The position numbers and the translations under genes were made by a program. A model generated the notes under the pieces. That model did no database searches. It was not told where the DNA came from and was given only the letters and a program-made list of their open reading frames with translations. Source: Mucispirillum schaedleri ASF457 (GTDB lineage: Bacteria > Chrysiogenota > Deferribacteres > Deferribacterales > Mucispirillaceae). Taken from it: a stretch of DNA of 64,000 nt. How positions within the stretch are numbered: the first letter of the stretch is position 1; the number at the start of each line of letters is the position of its first letter. Positions 45,562 through 53,830 of the stretch are shown piece by piece. Location: positions 1,175,001 to 1,239,000 of the forward strand of contig NZ_CP097562.1 of assembly GCF_000487995.2 (NCBI RefSeq), written 5' to 3'.

Positions 45562-46716
45562 ATGTTAAAAAAATATCTTATAACTCCGGGGCCTGTATCA
45601 GTGCCAGAGCAGGTTCTTTTAGATATGGCACGCCCAATGATACATCACAGGACACCAGAATTTGAAGAAATATTTAAAGAAGCAAGAAATGGTTTAAAAA
45701 AAGTATTTAAAACAGAGCAGGAGCCGTTAATTCTTGCAAGCAGCGGAACAGGTGCTATGGAATCAGCTGTTATTAATACTTTAAACCAAGGTGATAAAGT
45801 ATTAGTTATAAATGGCGGTAAATTTGGCGAACGATGGATAAAAATATGCCAAGCATATGGTATAAATGCAGAAAGTGTTACTATTGAGTGGGGACGCTCT
45901 GTAAATCCTGCAGATGTTAAAGCATTTCTTGATAAAAACCCAGATACTAAAGCAGTATTTGTTCAAGGAAGTGAAACATCTTCTACTGTATATCATCCTG
46001 TTAAAGAGCTTGCAGCAATTACAAAAGATATGCCTGAAACATTACTTATAGTAGATGGAATTACAAGTGCAGGTGTTCATGATACCAGATTTGATGAATG
46101 GGGTATAGATATTTTAATTACAGGAAGCCAGAAAGCGTTTATGCTTCCACCGGGTCTTGCTTTTATTACATTAAGCCAAAAAGCATGGAATATGGTGGAA
46201 AAATCTACACTTCCAAAATTTTACTTTAATTTAAAAACTGAACTTAAAAATCAGCTAAAAAATACTACTGCATGGACTGCTGGTGTCAGCTTAATAATTG
46301 GCTTAAAAACAGTTTTATCAATGATGGAAAAAGAAGGAATAGATAATGTTTTTAAAAGACATTCCATAAATGCAGAAGCTACAAGGGCAGCAGTAAAAGC
46401 ATTAGGTTTAAAACTTTTAGCTCAGGATATACCGTCAAATGCAGCAACAGGCTGTTTTTTGCCTGAAAATATAGACGGCAAAGCATTTGTTAAATATTTA
46501 AGAGATAAATGCGGTGTTTCTATTGCAGGCGGGCAGGACCATTTAGCTGGCAAAATACTCCGTATTTCTCATCTTGGCTACCATGATGCATTTGATACAA
46601 TTACAGCAGTCAGTGCTATAGAAATGGGGCTTAAAAAATTTGGTGCAGATATTGAGTTTGGCAAAGGTGTTGCTGCTGCACAGTCTGTTCTAATGGGAGA
46701 AATGCCATCAATATGA
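45562..46716 (+). CDS. Class V aminotransferase (alanine/serine-glyoxylate type)
   Basis: A 384-residue PLP enzyme with Schiff-base Lys191 in ITGSQKAFMLPPG. The N-terminal LITPGPVSVPEQVL and SSGTGAMESAV are typical of the alanine-glyoxylate / serine-pyruvate aminotransferase group. It may move amino groups between serine or alanine and glyoxylate or pyruvate; which pair is used cannot be told. GAGGT precedes the ATG. It overlaps hisZ by 4 bases, so it is co-translated with hisZ and purA. Confidence 0.88.
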   Translation: MLKKYLITPGPVSVPEQVLLDMARPMIHHRTPEFEEIFKEARNGLKKVFKTEQEPLILASSGTGAMESAVINTLNQGDKVLVINGGKFGERWIKICQAYGINAESVTIEWGRSVNPADVKAFLDKNPDTKAVFVQGSETSSTVYHPVKELAAITKDMPETLLIVDGITSAGVHDTRFDEWGIDILITGSQKAFMLPPGLAFITLSQKAWNMVEKSTLPKFYFNLKTELKNQLKNTTAWTAGVSLIIGLKTVLSMMEKEGIDNVFKRHSINAEATRAAVKALGLKLLAQDIPSNAATGCFLPENIDGKAFVKYLRDKCGVSIAGGQDHLAGKILRISHLGYHDAFDTITAVSAIEMGLKKFGADIEFGKGVAAAQSVLMGEMPSI

Positions 46717-47825
46717 CACATATTTCAAAAGAGCAGAATATAGAGCGAAGCGGCAGAATAGAAAATGCTTTAAATGTTATAAAAGGCACTCTCAGTCAGT
46801 ATGGATATACTGAGCTGCATCTTCCTATTTATGAATATTATGATTTACTGCAGGATACAGTATTTAATTTTTCTGATGAAAGCATTATCCGTTTTATAGA
46901 CAGACATACTGGTAAAACATTAGTTCTTCGTCCAGATTTCACTCCGCAGGTATGCCGCATAGTATCAGGTATGGAAAATCTGCCGCTGCCATTTAGAGTA
47001 TCTTATAATGGCACAGTTTTTCGTTCAGTAGAAAAGGACAGGGGTATAAAAGGCGAAGAAAACCAAACAGGCTGGGAAATATTTGGTGAAAGCAGTATTT
47101 TTGGAGATATAGAGATAGTTTTAACTGCAAATGATGCTTTAAATGAAATGGGGCTTAATGGTTTCTGCTTTACTTTTGGAGATACTTTATTTTTAAACAG
47201 AATAAAAATACTTGCAGGTGAAAAAGGTGATAAAATACTTGAAGCTGTTTCAGAAAGAAGAACACATGATTTAAAAAAATTAGTATCAGAAATAAATGCA
47301 GACCAGAATTTAAAAGATTTAATAGTTAAACTTCCACTTGCTTTTGGCGACATAGATAATATATATAATCTTGCTCATCTTACATCATTTGATAAAGAGT
47401 TACATGAAAGAGTAGAGTTTGTTAAAAATCTTTTTAGTCAGCTTAAAGACTGCGGAGTAGATGAAAATATTTTAATTTTTGATGCTGCAGAATCAAAAGG
47501 GCTTGATTACTATACAGGTGTTCATTTTGAAATACTGCATAAAAGTTATGGCAGTATATTAGGAAGCGGTGGCAGATATGATAAATTAATGTCAAAATTT
47601 GGTAAAGATTTAACTGCCTGTGGTGCTGCTTTAAATATTGATAATCTTTTACATTTTCCAATATGTGAAAGTAAGTCACAGGAATACGATTATTTAGTTA
47701 TCGGCAAAGATAATTTTAAAAAGGCTGTATCACTTCGCAAAGAAAATAAAAGTGTTATATTTACAGCAGAAGAAGACAATAAAGAAAACTTTATAAAAAA
47801 TTATGCTTTTAAAAATATAATTTAA
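46713..47825 (+). CDS. hisZ: ATP phosphoribosyltransferase regulatory subunit HisZ
   Basis: A 370-residue histidyl-tRNA-synthetase paralogue that activates the short-form HisG. The class II core is visible in YTELHLPIYEYYDLL, LVLRPDFTPQVCRIVSG and FRVSYNGTVFRSVE (motif 2). The region after about 290 is short and lacks the anticodon-binding domain of a true HisRS. GLDYYTGVHFEI is retained. It overlaps the aminotransferase stop by 4 bases and abuts purA, an order seen in many deltaproteobacteria. Confidence 0.85.
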   Translation: MTHISKEQNIERSGRIENALNVIKGTLSQYGYTELHLPIYEYYDLLQDTVFNFSDESIIRFIDRHTGKTLVLRPDFTPQVCRIVSGMENLPLPFRVSYNGTVFRSVEKDRGIKGEENQTGWEIFGESSIFGDIEIVLTANDALNEMGLNGFCFTFGDTLFLNRIKILAGEKGDKILEAVSERRTHDLKKLVSEINADQNLKDLIVKLPLAFGDIDNIYNLAHLTSFDKELHERVEFVKNLFSQLKDCGVDENILIFDAAESKGLDYYTGVHFEILHKSYGSILGSGGRYDKLMSKFGKDLTACGAALNIDNLLHFPICESKSQEYDYLVIGKDNFKKAVSLRKENKSVIFTAEEDNKENFIKNYAFKNII

Positions 47826-47836
47826 TGGGGGAAATA

Positions 47837-49126
47837 ATGAGCTGTTCAGCAGTGCTTGGTGCCCAGTGGGGCGATGAAGGAAAAGGAAAAATAGTTGATA
47901 TGTATTCGGAGCAGGCAGATGTTGTTGTCAGATATCAGGGCGGCCACAATGCAGGTCATACTGTATGGGTAGATGGTGTAAAATACATTCTGCGGCTTAT
48001 CCCTTCCGGCATTATCCATAATAAAACAATAAATATAATAGGTAACGGCACAGTAATTGAGCTTGATGCGTTATTTAAAGAGATTAATGAGCTTAAAGAA
48101 AAAGGTGTAAAATTTGACGGCAGATTTTTTGTAAGCGACAGAGCTCATGTAATTATGCCATACCATATCTTTTTTGATAAACATAAAGAAGAATTAAAAG
48201 GTGCTAATAAAATAGGCACAACAGGCAGGGGTATAGGACCTGCATATATGGATAAAATAGCAAGAAACGGTATCCGTATAGGTGATTTATTTAATGAAAA
48301 ACTGCTTGATGAAAAAATTAAAACTAATGTAGAAGAGCTTAATATGTATGCTGTTAAAGCTTATGGTATAGCCCCTGTTAACATAGATGAAGCAAAAGCA
48401 TACTGCAAACGACATATTGATGACTTAAAAAATTATGTTACAGATACATCATATTTAATAAATAAATTAATAGATGAAGGCAAAAAAGTAATGCTTGAAG
48501 GAGCTCAGGGCACAATGCTTGATGTGGATTTTGGAACATATCCATTTGTAACATCATCAAATGGCACAGCAGGTGGTGCATGCACTGGCACTGGTATTTC
48601 GCCTAGAAAAATATCATGTATAGCAGGTGTTATGAAAGCATATACAACAAGAGTTGGCAGTGGTCCATTTCCAACAGAGCTTTTTGATGCAGACGGTGAA
48701 GCATTAAGTGTAGCAGGTCATGAGTTTGGTGCTGTTACAGGCAGACCAAGAAGATGCGGCTGGCTTGATTTAGTAGCAGCAAAATATGCTGTTATGGTGA
48801 ATGGTCTTGATTATATTGCACTTACTAAAATGGATGTGCTTGATAATATGCATGTAATAAAAGTGTGCACAGCTTATGAAATAGACGGCAAAATTGTAGA
48901 ACAGTTTCCAGCTGATATAGAAAGTCTTGACAACATCAAACCAGTATATAAAGAGTTTAAAGGCTGGATGACTGACCTTACAAAAATTAAAAAAATAGAA
49001 GATTTTCCAAGTCAGGCAAAAGAATATATTGATTTTATAAGAAACTTTTTAGGCATTCCATACTGTGTAGTATCTGTTGGTCCTGACAGAAGCCAGACAA
49101 TAGTATTAAATGAAATATTTAAATAA
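47837..49126 (+). CDS. purA: Adenylosuccinate synthetase
   Basis: A 429-residue GTP-dependent enzyme that joins IMP and aspartate in AMP synthesis. The P-loop is LGAQWGDEGKGKIVD at the start, with GGHNAGHTVW, GTTGRGIGPAYMDK, GTYPFVTSSN and TRVGSGPFPTEL following. The ATG at 47837 has GGGGGAAATA before it; an earlier in-frame ATG at 47825 overlaps the hisZ stop and is less likely. A terminator follows. Confidence 0.96.
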   Translation: MSCSAVLGAQWGDEGKGKIVDMYSEQADVVVRYQGGHNAGHTVWVDGVKYILRLIPSGIIHNKTINIIGNGTVIELDALFKEINELKEKGVKFDGRFFVSDRAHVIMPYHIFFDKHKEELKGANKIGTTGRGIGPAYMDKIARNGIRIGDLFNEKLLDEKIKTNVEELNMYAVKAYGIAPVNIDEAKAYCKRHIDDLKNYVTDTSYLINKLIDEGKKVMLEGAQGTMLDVDFGTYPFVTSSNGTAGGACTGTGISPRKISCIAGVMKAYTTRVGSGPFPTELFDADGEALSVAGHEFGAVTGRPRRCGWLDLVAAKYAVMVNGLDYIALTKMDVLDNMHVIKVCTAYEIDGKIVEQFPADIESLDNIKPVYKEFKGWMTDLTKIKKIEDFPSQAKEYIDFIRNFLGIPYCVVSVGPDRSQTIVLNEIFK

Positions 49127-49152
49127 GAAATATTAAATAAACTTATATTTTG

Positions 49153-49177
49153 GGGAGTGTAAAAGCTCCCTTTTTTT
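49153..49177 (+). terminator. Intrinsic terminator after purA
   Basis: Stem GGGAG / CTCCC with an 8-nt loop and a run of seven T (49171-49177), about 27 bases after the purA stop. Confidence 0.75.
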
Positions 49178-49189
49178 ATGAGTGGAGTA

Positions 49190-49411
49190 ACCTAAAAATT
49201 TATGCAGCAGCATATAATATATTTAAAGTATCTAGTTTTAGATACTTCGCTGTAATACAAGCTCAGGATAACCTGCAGCTTTCACTTTGCAGTCATTTTG
49301 AGCCTGATTTTACAGGCGAAAAATCTAGATTATTTATATTAAATTATTGCATAATATATTAAATTATCGTATTTTTTAGATACTTTGTCTATAAATCAAG
49401 CTCAGTATTAT
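49190..49411. repeat. Two fragments of the dispersed element
   Basis: A right-half fragment (TAGATACTTCGC to GCTCAGGATAAC, about 49190-49272) precedes a nearly complete short element (49291-49411) with GTCATTTTGAGCCTGATTTT, ACAGGCGAAAAATCT and a right end TAGATACTTTG to GCTCAGTATTAT. It fills most of the gap between purA and the tRNA genes. Confidence 0.75.
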
Positions 49412-49541
49412 CTTATTTATTTTAAATTCTCTTAATAAATACTTTGAAAAAAATTTTTCTATATAGTAAATAAGAAAAGCATTTGATATATAAAGGTAAA
49501 ATTGCCTGCTGATTTTTTTTGAAAAAATTTTAAAAAAGTTG

Positions 49542-49570
49542 TTGACTTTTATTTTTTACTCTGTTATATA
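49542..49570 (+). promoter_or_regulatory. Promoter of the tRNA cluster
   Basis: -35 TTGACT (49542-49547), a 17-bp spacer and -10 TATATA (49565-49570). The leader has a CCCGAG/CTCGGG hairpin (49580-49606) before the first tRNA. Confidence 0.6.
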
Positions 49571-49613
49571 TTATTTCCACCCGAGAGTAGCCGAACTTGC
49601 TCGGGATAGTAAA

Positions 49614-49689
49614 GAGCCGTTAGCTCAGACGGTAGAGCAATTGCCTTTTAAGCAATGGGTCATTGGTTCGATCCCAATACGGCTCACCA
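49614..49689 (+). tRNA. tRNA-Lys (anticodon TTT)
   Basis: Full cloverleaf: acceptor GAGCCGT/ACGGCTC, D-arm GCTCAGACGGTAGAGC, anticodon loop CTTTTAA with TTT, T-arm ATTGG-TTCGATC-CCAAT. The terminal CCA is encoded (49687-49689). Confidence 0.97.
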
Positions 49690-49705
49690 TTTACTTTTTA
49701 TATAC

Positions 49706-49780
49706 GACCCGTTCGTCTAGCTCGGCCTAGGACATCGGCCTTTCACGCCGACAACAGGGGTTCAAATCCCCTACGGGTCG
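49706..49780 (+). tRNA. tRNA-Glu (anticodon TTC)
   Basis: Acceptor GACCCGT/ACGGGTC, anticodon loop CTTTCAC with TTC, T-arm AGGGG-TTCAAAT-CCCCT. CCA is not encoded. It lies 16 bases after tRNA-Lys. Confidence 0.96.
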
Positions 49781-49791
49781 CTTTACCAAAC

Positions 49792-49864
49792 GGACGGTTA
49801 GCTCAGCTGGGAGAGCATCGGCCTTACAAGCCGAGGGTCACAGGTTCGATCCCTGTACTGTCCA
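49792..49864 (+). tRNA. tRNA-Val (anticodon TAC)
   Basis: Acceptor GGACGGT/ACTGTCC (one G-U pair), D-arm GCTCAGCTGGGAGAGC, anticodon loop CTTACAA with TAC, T-arm CACAGG-TTCGATC-CCTGT. CCA is not encoded. Confidence 0.96.
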
Positions 49865-49875
49865 TTTTTTAGTAT

Positions 49876-49949
49876 GGGGGCGTAGTTCAGTTGGTTAGAA
49901 CGCTGGCCTGTCACGCCAGAGGTCGCGAGTTCGAGTCTCGTCGTCCCCG
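49876..49949 (+). tRNA. tRNA-Asp (anticodon GTC)
   Basis: Acceptor GGGGGCG/CGTCCCC, anticodon stem CTGGC/GCCAG with loop CTGTCAC (GTC), T-arm GCGAG-TTCGAGT-CTCGT. CCA is not encoded. It is the last gene of the cluster. Confidence 0.96.
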
Positions 49950-49953
49950 TTCC

Positions 49954-49980
49954 AAGCTCTGCTTATGCAGGGCTTTTTTT
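49954..49980 (+). terminator. Intrinsic terminator of the tRNA cluster
   Basis: A 9-bp stem AAGCTCTGC / GCAGGGCTT with a TTAT loop and a run of seven T. Confidence 0.85.
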
Positions 49981-50121
49981 ATATCTTTCTTTAGTTTTTT
50001 AGATTTTATCATCTGCATATAAAAATAAAATTAAAAACATATAAATTAGTATTTGAAATTATTTTACATTAATGTATAATAGTAGACGAAGCAGGTATTA
50101 TTTTAATATTTGGAGATAAAG

Positions 50122-50673
50122 ATGGCAGATAAACCAAAAGATGATGTTTATGTTGAAGAAGGTGAATTAAGAAAAATGCGCGATCCTAGGACTGGGCAGA
50201 TAAAAGAAGTAGATTTAAGCCTGCCAGCATTATCAAGGACGATGGAAAATATCCGCAAAAGTGCAGAAATTATTAACCAGCCGAATGTCAGCTTTGATAT
50301 GGCTATGGGAAGGTTTGAATACATTAAGGAATTAGTGCTTGATTCTGCACAATTTTCACCAAAGCTGCAAAATCTGCAAATTAAAATACTCAATAGAAAT
50401 ATTGAAATAGTAAAAAATATTGAAGAACTTGATGAAATAATAGCTCAGTTTGCTAAACAGCATTATATGAAAGAAGCAAAAAATATATTATCAAAAACAG
50501 ACAGGAAGTCAGGCTTTCAACGGATTGATTCATTACAGCAGGCAATAGAGTTTCTTATGAAGGGCAAAAAACATGTTGGTGATGATGAAGAATATAATAA
50601 ATACATAGTTTCATTAAGAAAAGAAATAATGGAACATCACAAATCAGCATCTGATTTAACAAGGGGAATATAA
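50122..50673 (+). CDS. Conserved-looking hypothetical helical protein
   Basis: A 183-residue soluble protein that I do not recognise. It is charged and probably almost entirely alpha-helical, with a short N-terminal acidic segment (DDVYVEEGELRKMRDP) and long amphipathic helices from about residue 35 to the end; no signal peptide or membrane segment. The ATG at 50122 has TTTGGAG 6-7 bases before it, so I chose it over an upstream TTG. It is a single gene between the tRNA cluster and a repeat element. Its function is unknown. Confidence 0.7.
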   Translation: MADKPKDDVYVEEGELRKMRDPRTGQIKEVDLSLPALSRTMENIRKSAEIINQPNVSFDMAMGRFEYIKELVLDSAQFSPKLQNLQIKILNRNIEIVKNIEELDEIIAQFAKQHYMKEAKNILSKTDRKSGFQRIDSLQQAIEFLMKGKKHVGDDEEYNKYIVSLRKEIMEHHKSASDLTRGI

Positions 50674-50683
50674 TATATAAATT

Positions 50684-50823
50684 TCAGTTCTTGCATTACA
50701 GCGAAGTATCTAACAAAACAAACAGTTTAAATATATTATATACTGCTGTAATATACATAATTTAGATTTTTCGCCTTTAAAATCAGGCTCAAAATGACTG
50801 CTACACAAAATTTTTGTAAGTCC
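50684..50823 (-). repeat. Dispersed element, minus orientation
   Basis: On the minus strand it starts TGGACTTACAAAAATTTTG, then GTCATTTTGAGCCTG, TAAAGGCGAAAAATCT, a TATA-rich middle and a decayed right end TAGATACTTCGCTG. It is a short-form member without the structured module. Confidence 0.75.
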
Positions 50824-50888
50824 ACTTTTAAGGCTTTATTTAGAATAAAGAAATCTTGACAAATGAATATATATTTTTATATTTATTA

Positions 50889-50965
50889 TTAAACCTGAGT
50901 GTATACAGCTCTTAAATGGAAATGAAAAATAAAGCATACGGAAATATTGGTCTGTATGCTTTTTT
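50889..50965 (+). ncRNA. Candidate small RNA with own promoter and terminator
   Basis: A perfect TTGACA (50855-50860), 16-bp spacer and TATATT (50877-50882) predict a start near 50889, and the terminator at 50931-50965 would end a transcript of about 77 nt. An 18-codon frame beginning ATGGAAATG at about 50917 runs into the terminator, so a short leader peptide is an alternative reading. No homologue is recognised. Confidence 0.35.
50931..50965. terminator. Bidirectional-looking terminator
   Basis: A 9-bp stem AAAGCATAC / GTATGCTTT with a 14-nt loop, T-run at 50960-50965 on the plus strand and TTTATTTTTC after it on the minus strand. It separates the candidate small RNA from the restriction gene that ends at 50989. 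Confidence 0.7.
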
Positions 50966-50988
50966 GCAATAATATTAATATAGTATTT

Positions 50989-53295
50989 TTACAAACCATA
51001 TTTTAGCTTTATGAATTTTTCCTGATATTTAACTAACTCTTTCATTTCATCTAATTCTTTTCTTGATAACTTTGGAAAAAACAACATTGTTTTGATATCT
51101 TTTTCTTTCACATCCAACATAATACTTCCTGTAGCAAGGGCTTCCATTTGAATAAGATATTGATTAGAAAAAAGAAATTTATAAAAAGACAGCCTTTTTG
51201 CTTCATCACTAATACTAATTTTATAGCATCCGTTTGTAATGATGGTATTAATTGTTTCATCATGTAAAATCATACAAAATTTATCAATACTTCCTTTAAG
51301 TTTACTTATAAATATATCATTTTTTTTGGCAGATAGCTTTGCTCTATTAGGTAAATCCCAACCATATAGTTTATTATTTAAAGAATAGTCTCCATTAGAC
51401 ATATTTGTAATATCAATATAACTATATATTGATGCATTGTCTATTTTATTAATACTCTTTTTGTTAGTAACAATACAATCATTCAATGTATAAAAATCTT
51501 TACTTTTTATTTGTTTGACAATATCAAGGTAGGAAGGTATATTCATTTCTGGACGAATAACAAAATCTTCAGATTTGATTTTATTATAAGGTATATAATT
51601 GTATGAAGCATTGTTTTTTTCTTTTTCAAAACCAACTAATGAATTGTCAAAGGCAAAATTCTTGAATTTTTTTGCAATATCATCTAGGTCAGAAAGAATT
51701 ATTTTATTATTATTATCATCTAATAGATAGTGTCCATTATTATAATTTTTCTTATATATTTTTTCCAATTTTTTTGATTTATAGTTAAAGCCAATATTTA
51801 TTGCAACATCTGTAAATATATTATATTTTTTTGGTATATTCTTATCTTTTTGTAGTATTAAAATGCCAACTTTAACACCTGTCTCTGCACCTTTAAATGT
51901 TCCCTCTGGAAGTGAAATATATGCTATAATTCGAGCTTTGGAAACAATAAATTGTCTTAAATTCTTATCGTCTTGTGGATTTGTCATATATCCATGTGGT
52001 AATATAATACATAAAATACCACCGTCAATTAATAGATTTAATGCTCTTTCAATAAATAATTTTCCTAGTTGTTTATATCCATATTGATTATATAAATCAT
52101 ATTTTTCACACACTTCATCAGAACCAGTAAAAATGGTTTTTGACCCAAATGGAGGGTTTGTAATAACGATATCAAACATATCATTATCTATATTATATTT
52201 TTCAATAGAATCATGCATATTGATATTTGTTCTACCATCTCCACTAATTATCATATTAAGATGGGCAACCTCTACTGCTTTTGAGCTAGAATCCCAATAA
52301 TATATATTTTGTGATATTTTGTGATTTTTTTTCAAACAACCTACAAGAAAATCTCCACTGCCACCTGCAGGATCAATTATTTTTTTCATATTTGATATGT
52401 CTAATAGAGTTACAATAAAATCTACTATTGTAATTGGTGTATAAAACTGGTCAAGTTCTGTTTTTAATGTAGATTGTGCAAATCTCATAAATAATGTTTG
52501 CAAAATATCCTGTTGACTTTTTAATAATGAGTACTCTTGCAATAAAATAACAATTCTAATTAATATTTCATTAGAAATCTTAATAGTTTTAGATAAAGTA
52601 AGTTTTGAATAAAATTTTTTAGCATCTTCATATAGCTTTTCTATTTGCTTTACAGTATTATTGGAGTGTTGGAATGTTAAATATTTATTACTACCTTCAT
52701 TTTGCTTTTCGTCATAATATTTGCATAGTATTATTTTAAATAATTCTTTATATTTTTCTTCTTTTGTTTTTCCTATATTATGCAATAATTGATCAAAAAT
52801 ACTAATCAATGCATTAATATTATCAATAGGTATAAGATTATTCCACACTAATGGTGTAGTATTAAAATTATAGCCATAATTTGGTAATTTGACTAAAGAA
52901 AACTCGGTTTTATAATTAGTGCTTTTAGTAAATAGAGCATTACTGACACCATCAAAATAAATTCCATAATTGCACTGTTGCTTTGTACACGCAGGGATTA
53001 ACTGATTTTCAATAGCTTTTTCTTTATCTTTTGTATCTCTTTTAGTCTCTACAATAATATGAATTTTCTTTGAAGCTTTTGTTTCATAAACGACAATATC
53101 AGCTCTTAAATGGTTTCTGCCACTATTTCCTATATCCCAAACATTTGTTTCAAATTTTATACATTCCTTAGGATACCCCTTTGATAGCAAAAAAATAACA
53201 CAATCAATTCGTATTTTTTCTTCTGAAAAATGTAAACCATCTTTTGATTTATCATTGGTATTTAGTATCCCACGAATAGGACAAGTCAGTTCCAT
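50989..53295 (-). CDS. Single-chain restriction enzyme: HsdR-N-like nuclease, N6-adenine methylase, specificity region
   Basis: A 768-residue defence protein. The N-terminal domain (about 15-110) has a PD-(D/E)xK-type core: Asp66 in LRADIVVYE and Glu83-x-Lys85 in HIIVETKRD. A helical HsdM-like region follows, then the methylase with motif I DPAGGSGDFL (about 307-316) and motif IV NPPF (379-382). The last 190 residues (DFYTLNDCIV to MLDVKEKDIKTMLFFP) resemble an HsdS-type recognition domain. This is the order of type IIG/type I-like fused enzymes, and no separate R, M or S gene is nearby. The ATG at 53295 has GGGGTT upstream. The gene is visibly more AT-rich than its neighbours, which suggests transfer. 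Confidence 0.8.
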   Translation of the reverse strand: MELTCPIRGILNTNDKSKDGLHFSEEKIRIDCVIFLLSKGYPKECIKFETNVWDIGNSGRNHLRADIVVYETKASKKIHIIVETKRDTKDKEKAIENQLIPACTKQQCNYGIYFDGVSNALFTKSTNYKTEFSLVKLPNYGYNFNTTPLVWNNLIPIDNINALISIFDQLLHNIGKTKEEKYKELFKIILCKYYDEKQNEGSNKYLTFQHSNNTVKQIEKLYEDAKKFYSKLTLSKTIKISNEILIRIVILLQEYSLLKSQQDILQTLFMRFAQSTLKTELDQFYTPITIVDFIVTLLDISNMKKIIDPAGGSGDFLVGCLKKNHKISQNIYYWDSSSKAVEVAHLNMIISGDGRTNINMHDSIEKYNIDNDMFDIVITNPPFGSKTIFTGSDEVCEKYDLYNQYGYKQLGKLFIERALNLLIDGGILCIILPHGYMTNPQDDKNLRQFIVSKARIIAYISLPEGTFKGAETGVKVGILILQKDKNIPKKYNIFTDVAINIGFNYKSKKLEKIYKKNYNNGHYLLDDNNNKIILSDLDDIAKKFKNFAFDNSLVGFEKEKNNASYNYIPYNKIKSEDFVIRPEMNIPSYLDIVKQIKSKDFYTLNDCIVTNKKSINKIDNASIYSYIDITNMSNGDYSLNNKLYGWDLPNRAKLSAKKNDIFISKLKGSIDKFCMILHDETINTIITNGCYKISISDEAKRLSFYKFLFSNQYLIQMEALATGSIMLDVKEKDIKTMLFFPKLSRKELDEMKELVKYQEKFIKLKYGL

Positions 53296-53319
53296 AATTA
53301 ACCCCATAATATATATCAT

Positions 53320-53348
53320 ATATTATATTATATTATACAAAAAGTCAA
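53320..53348 (-). promoter_or_regulatory. Candidate promoter of the restriction gene
   Basis: On the minus strand TTGACT (53348-53343), 17-bp spacer, TAATAT (53325-53320), about 25 bases before the ATG. The region is so AT-rich that the -10 is not unique. Confidence 0.45.
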
Positions 53349-53376
53349 TTCAATAAATTAAGTGATAATGGACTCC

Positions 53377-53427
53377 CTGCCTGTTTCTAAGCTGATTTGG
53401 CGGTTGCTTAATAAATGAAACAGGCAG
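53377..53427. repeat. 11-bp perfect inverted repeat
   Basis: CTGCCTGTTTC (53377-53387) and GAAACAGGCAG (53417-53427) enclose a 29-nt loop. No T-run follows. It lies between the restriction gene and a small gene; it could be an mRNA hairpin or a small mobile relic. Confidence 0.55.
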
Positions 53428-53524
53428 AGGATAATTCCATTGTCGGAAGGATATTATTATGTTTATGCATTAAAACAATATGCTGACTTTTGAAAAATAT
53501 TTGGCGGATATTAATCTTGTCGGT

Positions 53525-53740
53525 TTAAGCCATACTAACAGCTTGCAATCGTTCTAATGCCTCTTTCGAAATGATTACTTTATCCATAGACATTCCTGCG
53601 TCTTCTGAATTAGACTTACTGCTGTCTACTTTTTCTCCACGCAGAAGTTTTGAAAGTTCTGATACACTTTTTTCATTTTTACTTGCGGCAGTATATGCTG
53701 CATACTGGTTAGAATTAGAAATTAATAGAGAATCAGTCAT
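53525..53740 (-). CDS. Small hypothetical protein with a DKVIISKEAL C-terminus
   Basis: A 71-residue hydrophilic protein. The N-terminal half is Ser/Asn-rich and the C-terminus reads MDKVIISKEALERLQAVSMA, probably one helix after a short strand. The ATG has a strong AAAGGAG about 9 bases upstream, which is why I keep it despite its length. No family is recognised. It is divergent from the ABC-F gene 91 bases away. Confidence 0.6.
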   Translation of the reverse strand: MTDSLLISNSNQYAAYTAASKNEKSVSELSKLLRGEKVDSSKSNSEDAGMSMDKVIISKEALERLQAVSMA

Positions 53741-53830
53741 TATAAACGCTCCTTTGCCACCCTGCTTGGCTTATGCAATACTTATAGCAAACATCGTGCC
53801 AAAAAAAATACTTGCCAAAATTACAAAAAA

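Noticed and set aside
49539-49730. 63-residue frame across the tRNA promoter and first tRNA
   Set aside because: It runs through the leader, tRNA-Lys and the start of tRNA-Glu, so it is not a gene.
53377-53427. Terminator for the small gene at 53525
   Set aside because: The hairpin has a long loop and no T-run on either strand, so I left it as an inverted repeat.
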